A stretch of 17,714 nucleotides of DNA from Clarireedia homoeocarpa. Its lineage: Eukaryota; Ascomycota; Leotiomycetes; Helotiales; Rutstroemiaceae. Shown here piece after piece: positions 1 through 10,206 of the stretch. The stretch is taken from contig LNKV01000152.1 of NCBI GenBank assembly GCA_001465935.1, forward strand, positions 5,212 to 22,925. Reading direction: 5' to 3'. The position numbers were made by a program, and so were the translations under genes. The notes beneath the pieces are model-generated. The model was given only the letters and a program-made list of their open reading frames with translations, was not told the origin of the DNA and searched no databases. Positions within the stretch are counted from its first letter, which is position 1; each line of letters opens with the position of its first letter.

Positions 1-1224
1 TTTCTAATTATTTATTTAAATATATATATAATAATATTAGAATATAAATAGTTTACTAAGAATCGAGTATTAGTTAATTATATTTAAAGATATTTTATTT
101 AGTTTAAAGAGCTATTTATAAATTAAATATATATAAAATCTTATAATATTAAAGTTTATTTATATAAGCTTAAAGTAATAAATAAGGTTTATCAAGTTAA
201 TATAAAATATCGAGATTATAAATTTAACTAGAATTACTTAAACTTAAAAATTTATTAGAAATAACTATTTTTTATTAATATAGTTATTATTAAAAAGTAA
301 TATACAAACGGAAAAATATTAAATTTATTTATTATATATTTATTACTCTATTTCTAAGTAAATCTATTTAATATTTTAAATAATAGCCCGGCTTTCTCTA
401 TTAAAAATAAAGTTATTCTAATTATAAAAAGTTTATTTTATAAGATTTAGACTAAATATTCTATTATCTATATAAAAAAAAAGTTAAAGTTAGTTAAGCT
501 TATAACTTCTATATTTAATACTAAATCTAAAAGACTTTTAAAACCTTTCTAGATCCCTTTTATATAATATAAGTTAAATATTATAAAGATATATATAATC
601 TCTATTATAACGATAAACTATATTTATAAAAGAGATAATAATAATAAACTCTTTATAATTACTTTATAAGAGGTTAAGAGTCTAATTAACTAGTAAAAGA
701 AATAATAAATATTTAAATAAAACTTAGTTACTTTAATTATATAATTACTAACCTCGATTAACTATTTTACTATTATATACTCTCTTATAAATATTAATAT
801 TAAACTATTTATATTAGTTAAATATATAATATATATATATATATTCTCGAAATCTAAATCTAATCTCTTTTTACTTTATCACTTATATAACTATAAGATA
901 TAATTAGAGGATAATAAAGAAAAAGCTTTTAAGTATAATTTACTTTATAAGATATCGCTAGAAAAGCTAGAAGTAGTTAAAGAATATATCACGAACAATT
1001 TATTTAAAAGTTTTATTAAACTAAATTAAGTATTTTTTATAGTTTCTATTCTATTTATAAGAAAGTCTAATAATTCTCTTTATTTATATATTGACTTTTA
1101 AACTTTAAATACTCTTATTTATAAAGATAAATATCTATTTCTATTTATTAATAAGATTTTAATTAGGTTTTTAAAAATAAAGATCTTTATTAAATTAGAT
1201 ATCTATTAAATATTTTATTGTATT
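1..1224 (+). pseudogene. pol: Gypsy pol fragment: linker and N-terminal reverse transcriptase, RIP-degraded
   Basis: This is the relic of the segment between protease and reverse transcriptase, plus the first third of the RT. It is read by alignment to the copy at 13681. Bases 846-1224 correspond to the RT start (family motif LPPHRLYDYK in the better copy) through the first catalytic block (KLDIRQVF), where the match stops at base 1224, equal to 14571. Bases 1-327 lie upstream of the better copy's truncation. In the same frame they still read as coding-like sequence with scattered TAA and TAG codons, so they are probably more of the same polyprotein, but I cannot name a domain. Nothing here is translatable. 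The gene's 5' end lies outside the window. Confidence 0.85.
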
Positions 1225-1405
1225 TATAACGAGATTATTAATTAAGATACTAAATAATCTTAGAATTAATAATTATAAAGTTAAAAGGATTATAAGAATC
1301 TAAAAGCTTATATATAAAAAGAGATTATATATTTAATATCTAACTTACTTCTATAAAAGTTATATTCTTATATAGTATTATAATAATTTAGTTAGAATTA
1401 TTATA
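1225..1405 (-). repeat. Inverted 3' LTR of the RIP-mutated gypsy element
   Basis: Read on the minus strand, 1405 to 1225 aligns with the LTR at 17461-17677, including the start (TATAATAATTC for TGTGATGATTC) and the end (CTCGTTATA for CTCGTCACA). Its length is 181 bp against 217 bp, and the gap is one 36-bp block. On the element side it is followed by a decayed polypurine tract (pyrimidine-rich on the plus strand at 1408-1417), which marks it as a 3' LTR. Its outer end abuts pol sequence at 1224 rather than flanking DNA. Confidence 0.88.
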
Positions 1406-4287
1406 TTACCCCTCTCTTCTAAAAAAACTTACTCTTAAATATCTTAATTATTTTATTAAAGTCTTAGTTATATATTTTTAAAGTTTCTTTTTAAATAAAT
1501 ATAAATAATCTAAATAGTCTATAATAAATAAATATAAAAGTAATAATAGTAGCTTCTTAATTTAGCGATATTATATTTTAGATATTATAAAGTTTAGAAA
1601 TCACTTTTTATTTATTATAATTATCAGATAGTTTTCTTTAGTATAGTTATAATTATCTTCTTTAGATTTCTATAATCGAAACTATTTAGAGAGAAGTATT
1701 AGAGAGCTAGGTACTTTTAAGTTAGTTTGATAGAAGTCTCAAAGTAATATTAGGAATATCTTAAGATCTAATATTTTATATTAAACTAGATCGATATTAT
1801 AATTTCTTTATTATATATAATACTTTAATAACTTTCGTTTTAAATAATAAACTAATATTTATTCTACTTTATATTTATCTATTCTTATTATATTAATTAG
1901 TAAGAGTAGTTTATTATATTAATTTAATAATAAGTTATTAGTTATCTTTTTTAATTTATTAATTAGAAATATATTATAGATTTATATAATACTAAGTAAA
2001 TCTAAATAATAAGAATAACTAATATATTCTAAGATCTTAAAATATCTATTAATAAGATAATCTAGTTTCTTAGATAATTATTATATTAATAGATATTATA
2101 TATCTAACTAGATATAATTACTAACTTAGAAGTTTATTAATTAATAATATTTATTTATTTATTTAGTTATTTACTTTTAAATAGTTATAATAATAAAGTA
2201 AGTATATTTTAAAACTTTATAATTATAATAAATATAAATATAAATATCTTAGATATTAAAATTATCGATTAGAGAATATTTAATTAACTTCTAATCTTAT
2301 ATAGTTTTAAAAGTATATTTATAAAATACTTCGAAGAGAGGTAAGTTACTAAAAGAAAAATATAATAAAGTTAGTTATATATAATCTATTATCGATAAGA
2401 ATTCAAACTAGTTATCTTGATAATAATTAATAAAAAGTCTTAGTTATTTTTATAAATACTAGTTATAAACTTTTATTTATTTATTAGTTTAAAGATAGTT
2501 AGTAATAAAAAGTTTAACTTCGGTTTTAAAAATATTATTAAACTTAGTTTAGAATAAAGATATAAACTAAAAGTTTTAATTAGATAGTATTATTATAAAT
2601 AGATTATAATATTAATAAATATATAAGATATAAAGTTTAATCTAGTTTTTTATAATAATAGTTTTATAATATAAAATCGTAATAGTTTACTTAGATAAAT
2701 AGTTAATAATAATAAATATATTATTATATTTATATTTATCTTTATTAAAATTATAATAATCTATAATAATATATTCTTATATATAAATTAGAACTAGTAA
2801 TAAATAAAATAAGCTAGGTGTTTTATTTTTTAGAACTAAGTTTTAATAATATATATAATAATTATAAATATATATAATAATATTATTCTTTATAAAATAT
2901 TAGTAATAATACTTTTTAAGAAGTAAATAAGTTTTCTTGATATTTAGATAAACTATAGTAATAAAGTTATATATTTTATAAATAAAAAGAGTTCTTAAAT
3001 TCTTAGTATTAAAGATAATAAAGTGGTTTTTATAAAATAATAAACTTTCTTTAACTTCGAATTTAGATTTAAACTTTAATTCTCTTCGATTTATTATAAT
3101 TTATAAAGTTTATAAGGAATTATAATTATAATTTATTTATAAAATATAAGTAACTAGATTAATAAGATTTATAGAATTTATAAAAGTATTTACTTTAAAG
3201 ACAGATTCGTTAAAATAGTTATATATATAAAAAACTAAAATCCGGAAATCTAACTTTTTATCTTTAAGTAATTATTAGATATAATATTCTTTTTTAAATT
3301 TATTTTAAAAACCTAATTCGTTTTTTTTTTAAGTAAGAATATTTATTATAAAGTTGTTCTTATTTAAACAATATATAATAAAAAAGTAATAATCAATTAA
3401 AAATTCAATCTATTAAGTTTACTAGATATTAAATACTTTGATTATTATAAAATATTCTAAAGTTTTATAATTAGTATAAACTCGGATCTAGTATAAAGTA
3501 CTTGTTAGCTCGATATATTAGTATAAGAATAACTTTATAATTACAAGTATTTCTTTATTATAAATCTTATAATTAAACTTAGTTAGTTATATTATTTTTA
3601 AGAAGTATATAACTAAAAACTAGTTATTACTATATTTCTAAGATAATATATTTATTATAACTTTATTTAATATATCAGTTTCGAGTATATAAAGAGGTTA
3701 TAATTATAATATTATAAAAGCGGAGTAGAGGTTAATATTTTTTTAAATATATTAAATAACTATTAATAACTAGTATCGAAGTTAAAGTAAGTTATAATTT
3801 TTATTAAATTAATAAAAAACTTTATAATTATATTAAAGTTATAAATAAATCTTCGATAAAAATTATAGAAGTTTAAGAATAACTAAATATCTTTAAATAT
3901 AATCAAGTATATTTATTTCTAGATAATAATAACTTTTTCGAGATTAATTTCGATATTATTAATTAAGATAATAAAATTAAAGTACTTTATATATTTAATA
4001 TCGAACTTATATTTTTTAAAGTTAATTTACAAACTAATATCTTTAAATTACTAAAGTATTTAAATAATATAAACTATATAATTAAGTTTATTTTCTAAGT
4101 AAATTAAAATATTATTTAAATAAATAATATAAAAAATATTAAGAAAATCAAACAAAATATTATTTATATAATACTAATATATAATTAAACTATTAGTTAG
4201 TCTAAATAGTATAACTTTATACTTATATACTTTATATTATATATAGAATATAATATACTTTTTAGAAGCCGGGTTTATATAAATATA
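1406..4287 (-). pseudogene. pol: Gypsy pol remainder: RT C-terminus, RNase H, integrase, chromodomain, RIP-degraded
   Basis: On the minus strand this runs from 4287 (equal to 14566, inside RT) to the 3' UTR next to the LTR. Alignment to the better copy is nearly gap-free, apart from about 12 bp missing in the 3' UTR and chromodomain tail. The RT active-site segment falls near 4120, RNase H near 3340-3680, the integrase core near 2470-2760 and the chromodomain near 1720-1880. Tryptophan, glutamine and arginine codons have largely become stops. The relic continues the fragment at 1-1224 exactly in element coordinates, with 14566-14571 present on both sides, but in the opposite orientation. It is not functional. 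Confidence 0.9.
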
Positions 4288-4713
4288 TTATAAATACTTA
4301 TCTTCTAAATCATATAGAAGTAGTCAAGATCTCGAATACTATAGGTCGCGACGACTAATAGTATTATCGTAGGTTTATTATTAAAAACAGTTATATAAAG
4401 AATCGGTAAATTATAATAATAAATAAACAAGTAATAATTATAATTAAGTACAAAGCTTTATATACTAAGAAAAACTATCTAGTTATATAGATCTTTATTC
4501 TCTATTATCCTAGTTATCCTAGTTGTTCTAATTAGCTAAACTAGCTAGGATAGCTAAAATAGCTATATTATATATTCTAATAACTAAAAGTTCTATAAAA
4601 GATATCGTTCTTTTCTTAGATACCTTTATAGTAGTAAGTATAGTTCCTTTAGAATACTCTCTACTCTGAAAGTACCTACTCTATAAGATACTTTCTATCT
4701 ATAAGTACTTATA
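4288..4713. repeat. Candidate LTR of the second gypsy element
   Basis: The sequence starts just after the end of the first element's match. TATAAATACTTA at 4289-4300 and TAAGTACTTATA at 4702-4713 are inverted repeats with one transition between them. They would read as TGT...ACA termini if RIP is undone. A match this long is not overwhelming in AT-rich DNA. I found no second copy near 9936, because the 5' end of the element is gone, and no clear polypurine tract follows, so the right boundary is uncertain. A hairpin-forming stretch lies at 4506-4556. Confidence 0.3.
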
Positions 4714-4985
4714 CTACTACGGGTATATATACTATATTATCTAAGTATAATAGTTTAACTCTCTAAATATAAGTAGCTACCTTTTAAGTCTAAAGCCCTT
4801 AGTTTATATATAACTGTAGATATAATACTATTCCCTTTTTAACCTAGTATCGTCCTGATACTTACTATATTAGTATAGAGTATCTACTTAAGCTTTAGAT
4901 AAATTTCCTAGACTTTCTTTCTTTATTATATCTTATATCTATATATCTAGGTCTATTAATAGTTGTTAAAATTAGTATACTTATA
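4714..4985. other. Unassigned AT-rich stretch between possible LTR and ORF remnant
   Basis: No reading frame, known motif or match elsewhere in the window was found. By position it should be part of the 3' untranslated region of the minus-strand gypsy element. A pyrimidine run at 4911-4924 could be a decayed polypurine tract on the minus strand, in which case the LTR would end nearer 4905 than 4713. Confidence 0.35.
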
Positions 4986-5450
4986 GTAAAGAAAAAGGAA
5001 TTATTATATTATCTTCTTATAATCACTATTTCGAAAAGAAGTATAAGTATTATATTCTTCTTAATAGTACTTACTATAAAGAGTATAGAAGAAATAGTAT
5101 TAAGAAATTTTATAATATTTTTAGTATAATAGCTACTACTTAGACTTATATAGATTTTAAAGAAAAATATTTTTAGAAAGAAAATAAAAAGTTTTATTAA
5201 GAGGAAGAGAAGGCTATAACGAGGATTCTTCGCTTTTGTATTTAAGTAAGGAAGACTTAGTTATAGTTTAATAAAGTATATAAAAATACTAGGAAGATAC
5301 TTTAGTATAATCTGAAAACGATCAAGGAGTTGAAGATATTTAAGAAAAAAGAGAGATTAGAAAAAGAAAAGACTAAGTAAATTGAATAAGCTTCTTAAAT
5401 ATTTATTTCCGAAATTATCGACTTTTCTTCTTTCGAGTTACTTCTAATAA
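4986..5450 (+). pseudogene. Remnant of a short charged ORF opposite in sense to the gypsy pol
   Basis: In the plus frame containing base 5215, the sequence reads as a charged, helix-like protein broken by TAA and TAG codons. It has a basic stretch near 5224-5262 and a Lys/Glu-rich segment (NLKTIKELKIFKKKERLEKE, about 5311-5370). It lies directly downstream of the chromodomain and is oriented against it. From memory, fungal gypsy-rich regions often contain short predicted proteins with this kind of arginine/leucine then lysine/glutamate pattern, but I cannot name a family. The start near 4990 is arbitrary. It could also be composition bias in untranslated DNA. Confidence 0.38.
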
Positions 5451-5479
5451 GCAACTCCGAGCTAACTACTTAGTTAGTA

Positions 5480-8400
5480 ACTGAAAGTTCCTTTAATAAA
5501 ATCTCTCTAAGTTAGCTAAATAATTCAAGTTCTTCTTAGATTTCTATATATTCTCTGAATATAGGTAATCTTCCTATTTAATCAAGTAATAAAGCTTTCC
5601 TCTAATATACTTCTAATCTAGTATTTCTTCAACTTCGTATTCGGTATTTAGATTAACCGGTTTAATCTCAGTATAAAGTATATTCAATACTTCTAATAAT
5701 ACTAGTTTTAAAAGTGAGATATAAAATATTAGATATATATTTATTGTTTTTAGTAGTTCGAGACGATAATTAACTAATCCGACTACTTTGCTAATTTTAA
5801 AGAGTCTTAGTTTTTTATAATCTAGTTTATCGCTTAGTCTTTTTATATTAATATTTCGTCTAAGAAGATAAACTTTATCTCTTTTCTTAAATATTAATTC
5901 TATACTATACTTCGTATTATAGTAATATACTATATATTATATAATAAATTTAATATTAAATAATAATTATTTATAGAGGCTTTTAAGATCCTCTACTTTT
6001 ATTATTTTTATATCTGATTTTACTATATCTAGTAACTGTATATTATATATCTTAGGTTCAAATCTAAAATTAGTATATATTAATATTATATTTATTATAA
6101 CTATCTTTATAATATTATAAGTAAATTATATAAGTGATAGTAGCTCTACCTAATTGTCTTGTCTATAGTTAATATAATATTATAAATATTATTCTATAAT
6201 TTAGTTTAATCGTTCTGTTTAGCTATCTATCTATAGATAGAATACTATTAATAGCTTTCTTTTAATTCCTAATAAGGCTATAAGTATCTACTAGAATTTT
6301 AAGGTAAAAAGCTTATTTCGATTAAAGATAATTTCGGTAAGTATACTATAGACACTAGCTACTATTCTTAGAAATATATAAGTTAAGTCTTTAACTATAC
6401 TACTTTCTTTATATAAAATTATATATCTAAACTTAGTTAATCGATTTATAATAATTAGGATAGAGTTATATATTACTTTTATTATTAAATCTTTCGAAGA
6501 TAATAGTTTAATTACGAAGTTCTATATAATAGACTTTTATAGTTAAGTAGATATATCCGGAGTTTTAAGCTAATTATATAAAGTATATTATAAAGTTTTA
6601 TTCTATATACAGATATCGTAGTTTCCGATAACTTCCTCGATTATCTTCTTTATTTATAGGAAATACAAATTCGCTTTAATTTTTATAAATATTTTCGTAA
6701 TTCCTTAATAACTATAAGCTAGTAACTCGTATTATTCTTAAGTAAACTATTTGGCTAAGGTTAAGAGAATATATATTTTCTTATAAAAGTATATAACTTT
6801 ATTCTTAATTGTAAATCCTTTACTTAGTTATTTCAATACTTATTTTATAATAGAATTATTCTTATAGTATTCTTATACTTATTTCTCTAAATAGTTATTA
6901 TAAAGTATTGTTATCGTAGCTAATTTAGCTAAATTAAATACTAACGAATTTCCCTCCTAGTAGAATATAGTATATAATTTATATATTTTATTCTCGAGAT
7001 ATTCTAATTTCCTACTAAGTATATCGGCTTTAACGTTTTTATTTCCTTTGATATATAGTATTTTAAAGTTATATATAACTAATATTTCTACTTATTGTAC
7101 TTATCGTCTATTTAAAACTTTAGTTATTATAAAGTATACTAAATTCTTATAATCTAAGTAAATCTAGACTATATATTTAGATCCTTTAAAGTAAACTCTC
7201 TATTCTCTAAAAGTATCGATAATAGCTAATAATTCCTTATTGTAAATTTCATAGTTCAGTTTTACTAACTAAAGCTTTCTTAAATAATATACTATTAGTT
7301 ATAACTTCTTATTCTTATCTAGTTAGCTAAGAACTATATTTAATATATAATCTGATATATCTATTTTAATAGTAATTAGTAATTCCGGATCGAAGGTGAT
7401 AAAAACTAGTATCTATATAAAAGCTTGTTTAAGAATATCAAATACTTTTTATATTATACTACTTTATTTATATACCTGATCCTTCTTAGTTATTTCTATA
7501 AAAGGGATAGTGATTTTCGAGTAGTCTTTAATAAATCGTTTATAAAAGTTTACGAATTCTAAAAAGGATTGTATTTTTTTAATAATAATAAACTACTTCT
7601 ACTCTAGAACTTCTTTTATTTTATTTAGACTTATCTTAAATCCTTCTATATTAACAATATATCTTAGAAACTCAGTTTCAGTAATATAGAATTTATATTT
7701 TAATAGCTTTAGTAAGATACTTGTATCTAGTAAGATCTGAAGTATTTTTTATATAATCTTAATATACTCTTCGAGAGTTTTAATAAAGATCAAGATATTA
7801 TCTAAGTATATTATATAATAGTTATCGAAATATTCTCTTAATAAGTTGTTAACTAGATATATATATATTATAGATATATTGATAAGCTCGAAAGATATAA
7901 CTTAGTATTTATAATATCTATATTATATATAAAATACTATTTTCTATTTATCTCCTTCCTTAATTTAGATTAGATTAAATCCTATATACTAGTCTAATTT
8001 TATAAAGAATTTAGCCTTTTCGATTTTATCTTGTAGTTTACTAACTAATAATAATAAATATTAGTCTTTAATAATAATAGTATTAAACTTTCAGTAGTCT
8101 ATAACTAGTCTACCCTTCTTATCTCCTTTCTTTAGTATAAAGAAGATAAGTACTTTTACAAATAAAGTAGATTCCCTGATAAATCCTTTTACTAAATTTT
8201 CGTCGAGATATTTATAAAGTAGTTTAAGTTTCTTCTTCGATAATAGTATAATTAGTAAAAATAATAGTTCCTTTCCTTCTTCCAACTTTATCTTATAATC
8301 CCAAAACTGATATTTTAGTAAAGTATTTTCCTTCGGCCTTTTCTTAAAGATCTTAGTATATTTCTAATATTATATTAGTATATCCTTTAGTAAAGGATCT

Positions 8401-9936
8401 TAAACTAAGATATCCAACTTCGGTAAATATATTGTTTTCAGCTTTTATCCGGATATCAGTTTTGCAAAGCTCTATATAAACTTCGTTTTATATTTATACT
8501 TATTGTACTATATAGTTATTATAACTCAGTTAATATACAGATTATAGTTCTTTAACTATAGTATTCTTAAAATTATTTAGTATCCTCCTAATAGAACTAA
8601 ATCTATTTTTATCCGCTCAGAATACTAACCTAGCTGTATCTTGAATTCTTGTATTTTATACTAAACTAATCTGTCCCTTTTAGCTAATTACCTATTAATA
8701 AAGTAGAACTTATATAAAACTAGTTTCCTAAGAGTTCGTAATTTCGCTAATACCGTAGTTTCTAGTATTATAAAATTTTCTGTCGCTCTTAAGTCTATTA
8801 TTACTTAGAGAGGTTATTTATTTATATATATATTATAAAGGATCTATCTGGACTTTAGAGTAGCTCTCAACTCTCTGGTTTACACTCTGAATAGCTCGGT
8901 AAGTTATTCCTGATTATTACAAAGTGTTTTGTAATAAGGCTCTATAGTAAGTATATTCTATTAAAGTCTAACTCCTTTTCTAATTGATTTAATATAATAT
9001 ACTTAGCTCTCTACTAAGAATTCGTATACTAGTTATTCTATATAAATATTTCCTTCCTTTCCGACTTGTTTCTATAATTGTATTGTTCGCAAGTAGCGAA
9101 ATATTACTTAGTATTACTCAACTTAAGGTTCGATATCTTCGAAATCGCCTCTAGAAAATTCCTAATAGATCTTACTTATTTCAAGCTATTTCTATCCGAA
9201 ATATTTATTATCCTTATATATAAGTTTATAGATTTCGCTTGCTCTAGGTTCGGAAGTTCCGGTATAATTATAATACAGATTTATTCAGTTCAGGTAAGTC
9301 TATACTTTGACTCTTCAGATACTATATTCTTTAATAATCTATTCTTTGTTTACTTGTAATATTTCAAATCGTTGTTTACAATTCCTGTTTTTTAGTATCT
9401 TAGAGTACTATCCTACTCCGTCTTTTTCTAACTTATATATCAGGTAGTGGTTATTATAATAGACTATCTATAATAATATTATATATTCGAGTTAGCTAGT
9501 CGTTTATCAGTTGTTCATTATACTAATTTAGTATCTAAGTACACTACTTTGACTTACTATAATCTTAAGTTATTTCTTTCCCTTCTAAGTATTCTTCTTT
9601 CTCTATTTTGCTCTTTAAAACTTCTTTCAGCAGTCTCGAACTTGATAACCTAGAAATCCGTATTCGAAGTAAAGCTTCTAGTCTCGTTAGTAGTTCTTTT
9701 CTTCCTAGGAGAGATTATTTCTAGAGCTTATAGTGTCTAGCTCTATTAGGTCACTATAAGTTTCTTCTCTATAATTCCGTTTTCCAGAGTTTCTTAGTCG
9801 TTTCTTATTTAACTAGTAGAAGTAAGGTCGTTAGTTACTAGTAAAACGTACTTCTCGTTGGAATTCGTACTCGCGATTATCGATTCGAATAGTTTCCTCG
9901 ATTAAGTCGTTTATATTGTCAATAGGGTCTCTACAC
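5480..9936 (-). pseudogene. pol: Gypsy gag-pol polyprotein relic with chromodomain
   Basis: Read from 9936 down, gag ends with RIDNREYEFQRE near 9900 and a zinc knuckle at 9677-9630. Two knuckle Cys and the His are now Tyr (FEYGFLGYQVRDC). RT begins with YKIKLEEGKE near 8300 and KYLDENLVKGFIRES near 8210. The catalytic YLDD is YLDN at 7808-7797. RNase H shows NYEIYNKELLAIIDTF near 7255-7205. In integrase, the segment KDLTYIFLR lies near 6390, and the first and second catalytic Asp positions read as Asn (near 6520 and 6330). The chromodomain starts with YEVEEIL at 5639, and both of its Trp codons are TAG (5576-5574 and 5546-5544). The protease between 8500 and 9600 could not be placed. Every catalytic loss listed is a single G-to-A or C-to-T change. 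Nonfunctional. Confidence 0.82.
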
Positions 9937-10206
9937 AAGTGTGTGGACAATGACCGCATTTAGCTCCGGGCCACAAATAACTCCGGGTCATTTATAACTC
10001 CGGAACCCATAGCAAAATAAGGTATTTCCAACATGGATATACAATGCCTATATCGCGGGTAAATGAGAATCGACTCTGATAATCAAATGTAGATAGCCAA
10101 TACCTTTCGTACGAAGGGTATAAAGACCGCAGTACGATCCTATAGTTAGAGAATTAAGACGATTTACATAAATAACACTGGACCCACGCTTTGTACGTGT
10201 TTCCGG
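9937..10206. other. Unassigned GC-richer segment between gypsy and copia relics, LTR-like features
   Basis: It matches nothing else in the window and is visibly richer in G+C than the DNA to its left. It begins near TGTGTGGAC at 9940. AATAACA ends at 10177, giving TGT...ACA ends for a 238-bp segment, followed one base later by TGGACCCACGC. TGG is how a tRNA primer-binding site would begin. That pattern suggests the 5' LTR and primer site of some element. It cannot be the partner of the copia LTR at 13489-13674, whose sequence is unrelated. No polypurine tract or second copy is present, so host DNA remains possible. Confidence 0.3.
9960..10010. repeat. 17-bp imperfect tandem repeat, three units
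   Basis: The units are 9960-9976, 9977-9993 and 9994-10010, each with A(A/G)CTCCGG at the same register (CTCCGG at 9964, 9981 and 9998). The unit tails diverge. Regularly spaced short GC boxes could be protein-binding sites in an LTR or promoter, but that is only inference. Confidence 0.75.

Larger units (their letters stand above)
1..4287. mobile_element. Heavily RIP-mutated Ty3/gypsy element, rearranged into two opposed halves
   Basis: The stretch aligns base by base with the gypsy copy at 13675-17677. Bases 328-1224 match 13675-14571 on the plus strand with a constant offset of 13347, checked at four places between 461 and 1194. Bases 1225-4287 match 17677 down to 14566 on the minus strand; paired coordinates sum to about 18854 internally and 18866 in the LTR. 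Most differences are C/T or G/A. Bases 1-327 extend the element leftward past the point where the better copy is cut, and beyond the window. One element with an inverted 3' part, or two copies joined at the same site, would both fit. Confidence 0.9.
4288..9936 (-). mobile_element. Second Ty3/gypsy chromovirus, RIP-mutated, truncated within gag
   Basis: This family differs from the one at 1-4287 and 13675-17677. Its protein order on the minus strand is gag C-terminus with zinc knuckle (about 9700-9630), RT (about 8400-7640), RNase H (about 7500-7000), integrase (about 6700-6000) and chromodomain (about 5640-5500). The 5' LTR and most of gag are missing: the reading frame stops making sense at about 9936. 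The left boundary is set by the end of the neighbouring element's match at 4287. Base composition is less extreme than 1-4287 and rises toward G+C at the gag end. Confidence 0.8.

Noticed and set aside
1..9000. Centromere or replication-origin-like AT-rich DNA
   Set aside because: The AT richness is explained by transition damage to identifiable retroelements. RIP-rich retroelement blocks do occur at fungal centromeres, but nothing in the sequence itself shows this is one.
9078..9359. 93-codon plus-strand open frame
   Set aside because: It lies antisense to the gag/protease part of the minus-strand gypsy polyprotein, has low-complexity hydrophobic content and shows no domain.
9727..9760. Perfect 9-bp inverted repeat CTTATAGTG/CACTATAAG, possible terminator or hairpin
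   Set aside because: It falls inside the gag coding relic of the minus-strand gypsy element; a 9-bp match with a 16-base loop is compatible with chance in this AT-rich DNA.
9940..10177. 5' LTR of the copia element
   Set aside because: It begins TGTGTGGAC while the copia 3' LTR begins TGTCAGGAA, and the two show no similarity further in.
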